Assembly (NCBI GenBank): GCA_037903475.1
Contig: JBAJFG010000019.1
Location: 8,493,001-8,557,000 of the forward strand
Source: Ancylostoma caninum
Lineage: Eukaryota; Nematoda; Chromadorea; Rhabditida; Ancylostomatidae
DNA: 64,000 nucleotides
Reading direction: 5' to 3'
Shown here in pieces: positions 12,111 through 23,499 of this stretch. The notes below the pieces were generated by a model. The model ran no database searches. It worked only from the letters and a program-made list of their open reading frames with translations, and was not told the DNA's origin. Positions within the stretch are counted from its first letter, which is position 1; every line of letters begins with the position of its first letter. The position numbers and the translations under genes are program-made.

Positions 12111-12359
12111 CTCTGATAACTGTGCAGCACGAACGCAGCCTAAACGGCGTAATGGTTCGGTTAGAAACCCTAGTAGCAACGGTTGCCAGTTGTTGCCATT
12201 CTCCCCTTGATTGCTGCTATCCTTCAGCAATTGCTGCTAAAGGGCCGACAACTGAGCAGCAATCGAGGGGAGGATGGCAGCAACTGGCAACCGTTGCTAG
12301 GGTTTCTAACCGAACCACTACGCCGTTTGTGCTGCGTTGGTCCTGCACAGTTATCAGAG
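12111..12359. mobile_element. Foldback MITE, family CTCTGATAACTG, copy 1
   Basis: The whole 249-bp element is one imperfect palindrome. Left end CTCTGATAACTGTGCAG; the right end is its exact reverse complement over 17 bases, and the two arms stay similar for over 100 bases each, meeting near 12235. No open frame of significance exists inside. A second copy of the same family is at 16646-16898. The flanks do not give a clear target-site duplication, so the superfamily is undetermined; long-arm foldback form suggests a non-autonomous DNA transposon. Confidence 0.85.
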
Positions 12360-13440
12360 AATGTACTCCCTGTTTTTTCTGAATTCTCCTTCAGAGAAGT
12401 TATAGTGGCAAATTTAACCTATTGAGCAGCTTTCATCCCATTCTATTCAGGACATCTCATTGATAAATAGTTCTGTTTGAAGTTGCACACTGTACTTCTC
12501 TACAGCTCGAAAAATTTGAGCTGTGAAGTTTAATAATCCTAATAATAATTAAGTCTAGTGATAAACAAATCTAATAATCTAAATCAATCTAAAAGCGGGC
12601 TATTTTGATCACTCGAATCCCGAAATAATGATTTGATTTGCGTGCGTATGTACATATGAACAGTTACAATGACATAAAAGTATCCTAAAGAATTTCTGTC
12701 TCCCCCCTTCCCCTTTTTTGTTTAAACGAATTCCACCAGCGCTCCGTGTTCCGTGGGATGGTGGAGTGTAGAAAACAAGTCTTAACAGACTTTTCAGCAA
12801 TGTCCTGTATGCACAGCGCGGAAGAATTTTGCGCTGGTTTTTCATTTCATTTCTAATCCGTATAATTTTTTCATTTCTTGATTTTTCCGATTCTGCTTAG
12901 GAACTGCTCTTTTGTTCGTTGAAAGGGCAATTTTTAAAATAAAGAAGCCCCCCCCCCTTTCCTACTTTTCCTACTACGTACAGTGGCGACCACATATTTA
13001 ACACGCTGCCGATTTGGGGCATTCAAATGGTGAAAATATAAAACCTGTATTTCAAGCTTGGAATCAGCTATCAGGATAATACTCGAAAATGTGATGAGGC
13101 ATAGTGTTCTCTTTCTTGCCTCTACTCTATTCCTCAAAAAAATGTTTCTAGATGGAATTGCACCTTCTCTTTGAAAATGCAGTACTTTTAGAAATAGTTT
13201 CATTTCTTTCTTATTTCATTTCATCCAATCGAGAGAAAATATGGTTTTATTCTAAATAATAGTGCGCATTTTGCTATAGTAGTTTTGATGCGCTGTTTTT
13301 CACTTCAGGGAAGAACAAGGGTCGTCAACATGGCTTAGAAATTAAAAAAAAATAAGGATTCATAGTGATTACAAGCAGAAAGCGTGCACTTTGGATGTGG
13401 ATTTTTCTCCGATTTGTGCTACTAACAGTCATTCAGATAA

Positions 13441-13724
13441 AGGATAAGGATAAAGTGGTCGACGTTAATCAATCCCGTCACGAGGGATGCGCCACGCATT
13501 CGACTTCATCTGAGCATCGTAGAGGCGCTGAATGCGTATGTACCCTGTACAATGACTTGCGGGGGGCACCCGATGTACCAAGTCAGTGCTTCATCCTCCC
13601 AGACTCCTCTGGTACCAATTTACCGACCCCGGAGGGATGGAAGGCTTGGTTGGCCTCGGGCGGGATCGAACCATCGATCGTGTGCGTGCGCAGCGAGCCT
13701 CTTACCACTGCGCCACACGCGCCC
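13441..13724 (-). mobile_element. tRNA-derived SINE with 13-bp target-site duplication
   Basis: Read on the minus strand from 13724, the element starts with a tRNA-like head: A box TGGCGCAGTGG, then B box GGTTCGATCCC about 40 bases on, which form a type 2 RNA polymerase III promoter. A body of about 200 bases follows, ending in a short repeat of TTATCC type. Perfect copies of GTCATTCAGATAA flank it at 13428-13440 and 13725-13737, as expected for insertion by target-primed reverse transcription. A diverged copy is at 515-797. Frames of 60-140 codons across it are not genes. The partner LINE that mobilises it is not identified. Confidence 0.92.
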
Positions 13725-14554
13725 GTCATTCAGATAATCACAAGAAAATTCCTACGCTTGCATTATTCTCGAGGTTCAATAAAATGAAATTTTTGACAAA
13801 TTTTACGGTTTGTTTCTGTCCCTGGCTCCAGCTAATATGGTGAGTACGCTAATAGCGTCCATAGCAAAATGTTGTAGAGAAAAGTGCTTAAGTTGAATCA
13901 CCACTCCATCTTCCTCCATAGCTAGGTACAAAACGTTTATATCTGGTTTGCGAAAACCGATGAAATTGAAATTTTAATTTTTAATCCATCTCCAAATCAC
14001 TCCGTGCCCATGGTGAGCACGAGGGAAGCCCCATAGAGCCTCAACACATACTCGAATATGGTTTTGATTGCTTACCCCTGGGCTGAGATGTGCAAAAAAT
14101 TCTGTCGCGCGAAATCGTATGCGTGCTGAATATGTGGCCGCCTCTGTATGCACCTTCCGTTTTTCCTTCTAATTCAATCCAAGAAATAGTACCTTTATAC
14201 TGCTTTGAATTGCTTTAACTATCAGTGTCTCTTTTTGTGAAAGAGAAAAAGAAAACAGAAAAAACAACGCCTGAGTGCTCATATATTATGAGGGACAAAA
14301 AACTACTACATGCATATTGTTCTGGTCAACCTCATCAAGTGATTAAGGAAAAAACGGTAAAAGTGTTTTCAGAACGTTCATGCGATTCTTCACGAGTAGG
14401 ATTTCGAACTAGTCATCGTTCTTTTCGTAGGATTTCTCAACTTTTTCTTTTCGTAGGATCAATTTAAATTGGTGCTCCTTTTTTACTTTAGTTAAGATAA
14501 GAATAGTTCACTCGGAATCCCAAAAATATTTTGTGAAGAGTAGCTCATACTCAC

Positions 14555-15503
14555 CAAACACTCCTCCTAAACTTTGGTTTGAGATTTTGAAGCAGTTGGT
14601 GGAGGTAGGCGTTCTGGCCTCCGAACGAAAGTGGATCACGGCGCAGCCTGAAACGGCAGAAATGCATAGCAGTCCTCTGTCTCCTAGCTCATAATTCAAT
14701 AGTAAATAAGTGTTCCATATATAATATTAATTAATCAATAACCAAAACGACTGTAGCAACGTAGTGTGAAAACCTGTAGAGAAGCAGTCAGATAGATTGC
14801 TCTCAAAAGTCATTCACTAATTTATACACAAATTTATACATGAGCACGAGCACCCAATTTGTGGGCAGTGGGTTCCTGAAGTGAGATCTGAACCCCGCCC
14901 ACTTCAAGAACCTACCTTGGGGCTTTTGTGCTATTTGGTAGAGCTGGAAGCTTTGACATAGAAAGGAAGAAAAAGAGCGAAGAAGAGAGTACATCAATTG
15001 AAGAGGGTAGCGAGAAAGGCAGACAGTACTATGTGCTAATAACCAATTAACCTTGCCTTTGAAAGAAAAGCAACGTCAATTGGTAAGTAAGTAAATAACA
15101 GTGACGCATGCAGAATGAGGCAGGAGGAGGTGGTGATGAAAAAGCTGGGGCCTCCCCCAATTCGTGAACTCGAGCCGCTGACATTTTGAAAATAAATTTG
15201 GTGAGAAATGGCTTTGAATTAGAACAGGAGTTTTTTTTTAGCAAAAATGAAGAACAGAAATGAGCTAGTGCAATTTTTAAGAGTTTTTTTCGGGATTTTT
15301 CAAAAAATTTTCGCACCTATACCAATCGTCTGCTAATCACATTAATCGATAAATATACTTAGTAAATACCTTGGTGACAAGTAGAAGAAGTTATCAAGCG
15401 TTCCATAGTCCGCCGCAAGATTATTGTCCTCAATAGGTAGCGCCTGGCACAAAGCCAAAACCACGGCAACTACCAAAATCACAAGCGTAGCTCGAAGTGA
15501 CAT
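14555..15503 (-). CDS. Secreted peptide precursor with dibasic sites (neuropeptide-like), 3' end not placed
   Basis: Exon 1 runs 15503-15370 on the minus strand; the ATG follows directly after a CACAG acceptor, suggesting trans-splicing. Residues 1-21 are a classic signal peptide with core LVILVVAVVLALCQA. Exon 1 then encodes a short acidic, aromatic segment ending in YLSP and a split Arg codon. Exon 2, 14647-14555, joins in frame and encodes LRR, a 23-residue segment beginning DPLSFGGQNAY and ending KPKF, then RRSV. The two Arg-Arg pairs bracket that segment as prohormone convertase sites would. Exon 2 ends in phase 2 with TG at a good donor (GTGAGT), so the next codon is Cys, Trp or stop. 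I could not choose the last exon. No known peptide family is recognised and there is no Gly for amidation after KPKF. Confidence 0.6.
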
Positions 15504-16645
15504 CTGTGCTAAAGTGGAACAATTTCATGGAAAAAATGTAAAAAAAAAACGCGGGAAACATGCGGATCCACGAGAACACCCGCGAGAATTCACGGAATAT
15601 TCCATAGTTTCTGAAGAAAAGAGGAAGAAGTACGAAATGAGAGAAGATTGTGAGGAAAAAGTGTCACCACTCCCTTGGGGGTAGGACCCCTCACGTGCAG
15701 AATACGGACAGCGATAAGATGCTCCAATGCTCAGAATGATGGATCTTTCATCAGTATTCCAGCCGGATGACGCATATGGAGAGGAATTTCATATACAGCC
15801 GTGCAAGAGCGTTCTATGATTGACGATGGAGTTCATTGTCTGAAATATGAATGCGACTGCTTGCAACCAAGTGAGAAAAAGAAAGAGAGAGAGAGTTGAG
15901 ACCCCTATGAGCGAGTTCATGCCCAAATCTAAGGGTTCCCTGCTAATCGTGTATCAAATATGGTCAGTGGTCTGCTTAGGAACCAATTTTTTTGGAGACA
16001 ACACACGTACAGCTCATTTCAGCGATTTGTATATGAGACATGTAGTGGTACATGATGTTTGTTTGAAATTGTTATACTATTAACAAATTTCCCAAGCATG
16101 GAAAAGAGGAGCCTGAGAGTTTTCAACTGCATGTCGAGCAACTAACTTCGTAAGCGATTTCAGAGCAGATCGCGGGTTTCCTACAATTTGTTGTTAATGT
16201 GTAAATAGTAGGTATGGGAATTCGCAAATTACTGCCAGTGTGGTCTAATGATAGCTTCTGTACAAGAATAAAATAGAATTCACGAAAAGTGAACACGGAT
16301 AGGTATTGAAATGCAGTAGCAGAACTGTTGCGCGATCTTACGCGACTAAAATCAAATGCGGATTACCATTTTTTCATTGAAGCCGTGGCGATGGCGTAAT
16401 GCCTAGTATGTACATTAAGGTAATGAGTAAATTGAGTGTGCAATAGACTCAATTTTGCATACGGATAGGCAGGAATAAACAGAATTTTAATATGAGGTAA
16501 GTAAACATTGGGCAACCTTTTGATTGCCCTGTACATGTATGTCTAGGGCTTCCAGAATTTCAGGTGGTGTCCACGACTGGTTTTCGTTTTGACCCAAATG
16601 TACTCTTTGGAGGCTTGCACAGAGCCTCAAGTTCCAAATTGCATT

Positions 16646-16898
16646 CTTTGGTAGCCGTGCAGCACGAACGCACACCGAACGATGAGATACGTCCTGTAGA
16701 AAGCCCAGCACCATTTCCTCCCAGTTGCTGCCATCTTTCCCTCAGTTGCTGCTTCTTCCAGCAAGTGACGCTTAGGGGACGAAAACTTGAGCGGCAATTA
16801 ATAGCTGGATAGCAGTAGCTGGGAGGACATGCTGATGCGGTTTCTACTCGTTGCATTACGCCGTTCGGGCTGCGTTCGTGCTGCACAGTATATCAGAG
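16646..16898. mobile_element. Foldback MITE, family CTCTGATAACTG, copy 2
   Basis: The right end GTGCTGCACAGTATATCAGAG matches the family terminus seen at 12111-12359, and the left arm at 16656 carries GTGCAGCACGAACGC. The outermost left bases have drifted (CTTTGGTAGCCGTGCAG). The length, 253 bp, agrees with copy 1. Arms pair over most of the element. Overlapping frames on both strands here are produced by the palindrome and are not genes. Confidence 0.8.
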
Positions 16899-16969
16899 TT
16901 GTTGCTCACACAGTGTGCCCCTCGGCGCCATAGATGCATGTGCATAGATGCTTCCAGTAATCTTATAGG

Positions 16970-19140
16970 TTATCATCAATAATCATGAGTTCTTCCCTTG
17001 CTCGCAGTGTTCACTTTGAATTCAACTAACTTGGCCACTTGGGAAATTACCAATGTACCAAGATGATCTGCCGCGCCGCGTCAGTAAAGTGTTGCCGTCC
17101 TTTATATGCAGTGCAATTGCGCATAACTTTTACTCTATACTCTATTCGCTCATTTTTGTTCGTATTTCCTCCACGATTTATATTTCTCTCATGGAATAGT
17201 ATGCTCAAATATGTATGTCTAAGGCCAAACAAAGGGAAGAATATAGTAAAATGGGTAGAGACCTGTCCTACCATACCACGATCTCAACTATGAGAAGAAT
17301 GCTATAAAAAAGACCAAAATTGCCGAAGTAATGGGATGAAAAAGTGGAGCAGAAATTTATCCAACAAGTCCAAACTAGCTATGTGAGCCACAAATCCAAT
17401 CGTATTTCAGAACATACTATGTATTAGATAACAGTTATTTTCTCTGTGCTCTCAGTATGACCACTCCTCCCGACCACTTGTGTGCCTTGAGAGTTGTTTC
17501 TAATTGAAATTTTCTGTGGTGAAGAAAAGACGGAACAGACATAATCTTATTTCCTACTCTCTAACATACACAATTTACCATATTTTTTCTATTGTAGCTT
17601 ACTGGAGCTATTTACTGAGAGGGACAGAAGGAATCGAGTACGAGTCATTTGAAGACGGAGAGCAGAGACAAGGGATGCCACGATTCGAGTCTATAACCAT
17701 GTCGTGGTCACTGAATCGTAATCCAGTGAGAGGAAGGCAGGCTTTACCTGGGAGAGGTCATAAACATAATTCAAAGTTCTGATTTACATAATAATGAGGG
17801 CAAGTCGGTCCTTAATAAATTACGATTTTTTTTGCGCATTCATCACTACGTAGGAAGTGCTGAGTTAGCATAGGGGGGGGGCGCCACTTCGGCTATGTAT
17901 TCTCAGGAAAACTGAACGGGCGATGATGGCAAAATTGTAGGATTATAGCTACCTCTCATTCCAAATGCAGTGGAATGTAACTGTATTCTAGCGATTGGGA
18001 TAAAGTTCCGCTTTTCAAAAAACAAGGCAGAGTGAAACACCATCATTTATTTAAAGTGTGTTTGCTGTTCTTTTTTACAGTCAGTCGTTTGTATCAAATT
18101 CATACACCTAAATAAAACAAGAAAGAGAACTATGCGTGAGAAAACCAACATAAATTCAGAGAATGAAGCATGAAATATGGATAACTGTAAGAGTGTATAA
18201 CATTAACTTCCTCACAGCTGAAATAATTCAACTTCGTTGATCAGAAATAGAGGCAGGTGATTTTATGAGACGAAACAAAAGCAGAAAACGTCTCCTACAC
18301 CACAAAGCCTAAGTGACTGTACATGGAAACAGAAGAAACCGCAAGCATGTCGCCTTTTCACACCTGCTCTTACTTTGATCAACGTACGAGGAGGAAGTAG
18401 TAAATTATTCGTGGGTTTTCAACCAGAAATAAGAAGAATCTGAGTTCACAATAGAGTTTAGGACACCTCTTGGCTTCGCTTAATGTACATTGACAGTGAA
18501 GTGATGAGAAGAACGTTCCGTGGATAATTACTCAATTGAATTATTGTTATAACATCTACAGAAGCCATGGCAACTACATGCATCTGGGAGGTAGACTAAA
18601 AAGCCTCTTGTCTCTCAAAGAATAACGTATTGCGTGCATGGAAGCTAACTTTGTTGAAGAAGTAATCTCTTAGCCAGAATTCTAAACGCTTACTTGTTCC
18701 GGGATATTATAAAGCAGTATCTCAGGAAAGTCGAAAAACGGATGAGCTCTAACAAGTCCAAACTATAGCAACCACCTGCTTGGTTGTTAGTCTGTACATA
18801 AATGTTTAACTCAATCTCTCATAGACAGGTGCTTGCTGGGGTTTAATGGTAACATTGAAGGAAACTGTATTATATTGCTGCACGATAGTGTATGCACCTG
18901 TTAGAGTGGAAAAGAAATCTTCGAGATCTCTTACGATCTTTCTTGCATCCAAGACATGGTGAATTCTTCAGTTTTTTTTTTTTCACGATGCTTCCCCTAG
19001 TCATTAAGCGGTAAATAACAACATAAGTGCGGCTTCAAAGTTTCGTGAGTTGTTAGTTCGAAGTCCTGTGGCGAAGAAGAGGCGGAGCATTTTTTCTACA
19101 ATCTGTTGCACCTCCTTTACGCTGCCGGCTACCCGTTAGG
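16970..19140. other. No gene recognised
   Basis: AT-rich sequence with chance-length frames only (for instance 17039-17293 and 17504-17782). There is a G-run near 17873. I find no splice-consistent coding set, RNA gene or clear repeat. Confidence 0.4.
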
Positions 19141-19144
19141 CTAA

Positions 19145-19753
19145 CCCATTGACGACCGCGCCCATTTTTGCGTGTCTGGCGCGTGGGACCAACGCCCCTT
19201 TCACGAGTGGGGCGCCCGCGGAGTTCCACACCGTTACGATGAGATAATTAGGACTAAAAGAGATCTTTTTGCAGAAATAATTTGAAATCTAGTTCCAGAA
19301 GATTACTAGTATCATCGGATTAAAAAAAGGAGAGAATCTAAACGCTTCTGGATTCCATTAAGGCCGAAGGAAGTTTGTAGAAGGTGTTTCTAGTGTTATA
19401 AGGGAGTGTTCAGAAAGTATACACGTTCGTACGGCTCTAACCTGACGAATAAGGAAGTAGAGGATGTAATAAACGTGTTTCTATGTAGGAAACGTGGCCT
19501 TTCTTCAGAATATTTCCTTCCACTGCACAAAAAATGTAAAGCAATCTCCCTCGATTTCAAAACCCCTTCCTTTTCATGATATTTGTCGCAATAAAGGAGA
19601 ACTCTCTTTCTTGAACCACAGTTGTTTTAGACCTTTTTAGGAAGTATTGTACACACTTCATATGGAAATACTACAAAATCGTTTGAAAATAGGGTCCTAG
19701 TAATTGATAATAGGGGGCGCGGCTCACCGGTGAGCCCCGCGGTCACCAATGGG
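19145..19753. mobile_element. piggyBac-like non-autonomous element
   Basis: The left end reads CTAA then CCCATTGACGACCGCG; the right end is CGCGGTCACCAATGGG followed by TTAA. The termini are inverted with 14 of 16 matches, begin with CCC, and abut TTAA (CTAA on the left, one change). TTAA targets and CCC ends are characteristic of piggyBac transposons. The 609-bp interior is mostly AT-rich with GC-rich subterminal parts and a perfect 16-bp palindrome GGCTCACCGGTGAGCC at 19721-19736. No transposase frame is present, so it would need help in trans. Confidence 0.6.
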
Positions 19754-19759
19754 TTAAAG

Positions 19760-21600
19760 GCTCCCCTGGAATCAGGGCTCAAAATGGGTTTCTTGGCAGT
19801 TCACAGCGGAATCACCTGAACTGTAATCAGCAGTTCTGGAGACTCCTTTCATATGAAAATCTTATAAATGATTCGGAGGTGAGACGGTTTCTTTATTGCC
19901 TTTAACTCGTCCTCTCTTCGAGTTTACATTCGTCAGCCTAGTGCATAATAGTGCAATTGAGAGCATACGAAGGACGACCAAACGATCAATCTCGGGAAAA
20001 AGTATTTAGGTACGCCAATTATAAAAAAATTGGGAAAAAGGCTTCGTGATGCGTTTCCCACTCTTCTCTATTCGTCTCCCGTATTTCACTTCCCTATTCA
20101 TCACATAATAAGACTTCCATACGCGCATGTTATCTAAAATTCTAAATGCCCAAATTGTACTTCAACAGCAGAGAGACAAGTAAACGCAGATAATTTACGC
20201 ACCCTACAAGGAAGAGAAAATTGTGTATTCCTACAGACATAAAAATGAAACAATGAAGGTAAGTGCATCTTTCTCTTCTCCCACGCTACCCCCGCTCTCC
20301 CTCGCTCTCCCATTCGGTCCACGGCACTACGGTCACTGATAATTACGGCAAACGAGGAGAGCAAATAAGGTGAGAACAAATGGACATTTAATCTAAGACC
20401 GTATTCCAGCTCTGTCTGAGCTGTATTTAAACCGTATTCGAGCTGATCTGCTCTACTTAGCAGTAATAGCTTGCGTTTAATAGTACAATCACAAGAGGAA
20501 ATTTATATCAAGCAGTGGCACTTATGAATGTAACGAGAAGGCTGAATTTTATCCGAACTTCTCATGTGAATAACTCCTTCGAGCAGAAAAGAATACACCT
20601 TTTATTGTCGACTCTTCTCAGTCGGATGTGTAGCACTGTCGAAGATAGAAAGAAGTTAAGAATTTCAGAATTTCAAAGCGAAAAACTCATCAATTTTGAA
20701 TGAGCTGGAAGTTAGGAGCTTCTTCGGGAGTGTTCATAAAGTCTAGCACTCGACTCTACTCAGAGCTTGGAAAAAAAGCTTTCAGGTCTGCCAGATGTTC
20801 GAATAGAAAGCATTTTGCAAAAACACATAGATCAAGCTACGAAAAAAAAACAAAATCTAGGGTGAAGTGTAAAGAGTAGGTAGCAAATCTGCGCAGGTAA
20901 AACACATTGGGTGAAAAATTTGAAATAAAGCCAAGTTCTAAATTGAAAAGTTATATCTAGCGCAAACTGAACTGCTTGCGTGGATCCCCACTTCCTTTTT
21001 CACCCTTCTTTCTCTCTATTCAATAAATATTTGCTGTTTTTTCTAATTTCTGACTTTTGTTATCGTACATTGCTGCAATTATATGGCTATTCAGAGACCT
21101 ATTTCAGCAAATTGAGACCAATCTGAAGTGCAAATGAGTAATTTAGAGTAAAAACCTTTCATATCAAGGTTACTACAAATCTTTTTTGCTTCGACTCGTA
21201 GTCGTAACAAGGAGAACATCACAGGAAAGAGCTGAAAAAATACTTGTAATGTTCAAAAATCAACGGATTGTTTAAGAGGAAACACATAGGCAAAAGTGTG
21301 GAAAGTTTGTGTACACTGATTACTAGTGGATGGAAAACCTTTTGTCTTGCTGAACAGAAGTCCTCTCACTTGAAATTCTCCACAGAAGGTTTCTTCAACT
21401 GTGTCGATGATATTAATGGTATGGGTGAACGCGCAAACAATCAGGGGTCGTAGTAATTGCGCTGGAACCGACGGTTATAGAGAAAGTTGTGGCCTCGAAC
21501 AACTGTCGGTTTTCGAGGTTAACCGACTTATAACCAAGATATAACCAAATACTTGTCATCACTTGAACACCATCCACTCCATTTCCACTTATTTGCAAAA
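19760..21600. other. No gene recognised
   Basis: Low-GC sequence. A minus-strand frame downstream of a TTTTTTCAG-like acceptor near 21226 stays open for about 46 codons toward 21090, but shows no domain and no partner exon. Otherwise only chance frames. Confidence 0.35.
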
Positions 21601-21611
21601 GACGGCCTTAG

Positions 21612-21667
21612 CGAGGAAACGAACGCGCGAAGACTTGCATGCATGGCAACAGTCATCGCACTGAGCC
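21612..21667 (-). repeat. tRNA-like fragment (SINE head) on the minus strand
   Basis: On the minus strand TGGCTCAGTGCGATG (A-box-like) at 21667-21653 is followed about 35 bases on by GCGTTCGTTTCC (B-box-like). The spacing suits a type 2 polymerase III promoter, but the arms do not fold into a convincing cloverleaf. Most likely a decayed SINE head. Confidence 0.35.
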
Positions 21668-21944
21668 ACAGTATTCATCGGCATACTATTTCAAACCCAG
21701 GCAATGACGAAGGAATTCAATGGTGTACACCTCGCCGCTGTTAGTAGATGTTCTCCACGATTAATCCGTTTCCTGTTTTGAATGAAAGGATGTTTATTTT
21801 ACAATTCTGAAGCAGTAGCGCATCGGATTTGAACTACATTCCTAATATTGCAACTATTTCGCAGATAGTGCAGAATTACGTGCATAACTAATGTGTTCGA
21901 ACTTTTTTGGTCATTTTAGTCGTGTTAACCGCGCAAACGCAGAA

Positions 21945-21985
21945 ATGCAAAACTACGGATGGCGGCAGGATTTGAACCCGAAGAA
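21945..21985 (-). repeat. tRNA 3'-half-like segment shared with the 35.4-kb SINE
   Basis: On the minus strand GGGTTCAAATCC is followed by a body segment CATCCGTAGTTTTGCA; the SINE-like copy at 35.4 kb has a B box followed by CATCTGTAGTTTTGCA at the same distance. The A-box half is not recognisable here. Two copies of one tRNA-headed family, this one truncated or decayed. Confidence 0.5.
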
Positions 21986-22524
21986 TTCGAAGACAATCAG
22001 TAATTGCCTGGAGAGTGGGAGTGATTCAATTATTGTCAGTATGTACAATACATACGTGTGTAGCAAATCAATGAATAGAATCTCTCAGATACTTGTCTAT
22101 CTGTCTCTTATATTGTCTGAGTAAACATGTCAGAGCGAATTTCCTTTAGAACCTTAGAAAAATCGAACCAGCTCTCTGTGTGAAAAAGTTGGATCGTAAG
22201 CTATTTTGTGCTGTGGAAAATTCTATTTTAAATGGGGCACCTCCTGTGCACGAAAGGGATAACCTAAAAAAATGTTATGCTGTTACGTTAAGTGATAAAA
22301 AATATTACGTTGTCCTTTTGTGCGTAATGGCAAAATGAAAGAAGTTTTGAATGCTTTTCTACTCAGTGCCCATATCATCCAAACGAGCGCTCTCGAATGG
22401 TGTCGACGGTACTTAGTGGTACATTCTATAAGACAAGTTATACCAAATTCTTGGCGAAAAAAATAGGGTTCTTCTTTGCCGTGTTCTCATCATTTTGAAA
22501 CTGCGTTTATTTATCTTCACCTTG

Positions 22525-22592
22525 TATATGGTGGTATAGTGGTAAGTGTCTCGACTCGAGGAAGACTCTCTCCTCTTTCGATTCCCGCCCAC
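22525..22592 (+). repeat. tRNA-like segment with A and B boxes
   Basis: TGGTATAGTGG at 22532-22542 matches the A-box pattern and TTTCGATTCCC at 22576-22586 resembles the B box, 34 bases apart. A possible CTCGACTCGAG anticodon arm lies between. The acceptor stem ends do not pair, so this is more likely a SINE head or tRNA pseudogene than a working tRNA. Confidence 0.45.
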
Positions 22593-23260
22593 GCTTCCAC
22601 TTTCACATTTTCCCTACTTGTTCACTGTTTGCTTGGAACGCCCTTTTATCAAATAATTTCAAGACTCTCCAGCTGGATTAGACTAAAGCGACTTACTGGT
22701 AGAGATAAATAAGCGCTGGCTCAAAATGATCAGACCGCGGCACAGAAAAACCTTTCATACTTTTCTTTTTTGCCAAAGATTCAGTATAATTTGTCTTATA
22801 GAGTGAAAAACGTATAGCACCGAGTACCGTCGAGATCATTCAAGGAGTTCTCGTTTGATTGATATGACCACTAAGCAGAAAAGCATTCATAACTTCTTTC
22901 ATTCTACCATTAAGCACAAAAGTTCAACATGTTCACAATCAGCGTTCCCGACTCCACATACTTATTCACCCTGAAGAGCCGAAGAAATCTGGTATCCTTC
23001 CCTTGTTGGGCCATACACCTGAAGTGTGCCGTGAAAGATAATAAATTGGATATAATACATGCCGTCACTTTTGCGTTGCGAGCTCACGATTCACAGCCTG
23101 ATGTTCTGTATACTATAATTTGTTTTCATGAACGAAGGATTCTTGATTCCCTGACTCTGCCAGCCTAGAGAGATGGTTAAAGAAGTCTGAGCCAATATGA
23201 TCGGTTCGATAAGAGCCTCGGATAGGATAGCTAAACAAGTATCCCTATATAAAAAAGACT

Positions 23261-23295
23261 AAAAAGACACAAAAGCGCGTCTTTTGCGTCTTTTT
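23261..23295. repeat. Hairpin, 15-bp stem with one mismatch
   Basis: AAAAAGACACAAAAG and CTTTTGCGTCTTTTT are separated by CGCGT. The loop is GC-rich and the outer arms A/T-rich. It stands 133 bases before the next perfect hairpin. Confidence 0.8.
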
Positions 23296-23427
23296 GATAT
23301 AACTCAGTTCAGAGCAGAGATATTCACAAACATGTACATATTTTTGAAATCAGCGTGTCGAGATCTATAAGATGGTGCTATGACGATTTTTGGATACGTG
23401 CAAGCTCACGTCCTCAGTTATCTAGTT

Positions 23428-23466
23428 AATTATCTAGTTTCCAACTTTATTGGAAACTAGATAATT
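23428..23466. repeat. Perfect 17-bp hairpin
   Basis: AATTATCTAGTTTCCAA is followed by CTTTA and its exact reverse complement. A partial extra copy of TTATCTAGTTAA precedes the left arm. Confidence 0.9.
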
Positions 23467-23499
23467 AGGTGCAAAACACGAGCTTTTGCGGCGAATGTT

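Noticed and set aside
13365..13787. 140-codon plus-strand ORF
   Set aside because: It runs through the SINE at 13441-13724 and its target duplications.
13784..13841. Short plus-strand frame from ATG to a GTGAGT donor, like a first exon with a leader
   Set aside because: It lies right after the SINE and no following exon could be found.
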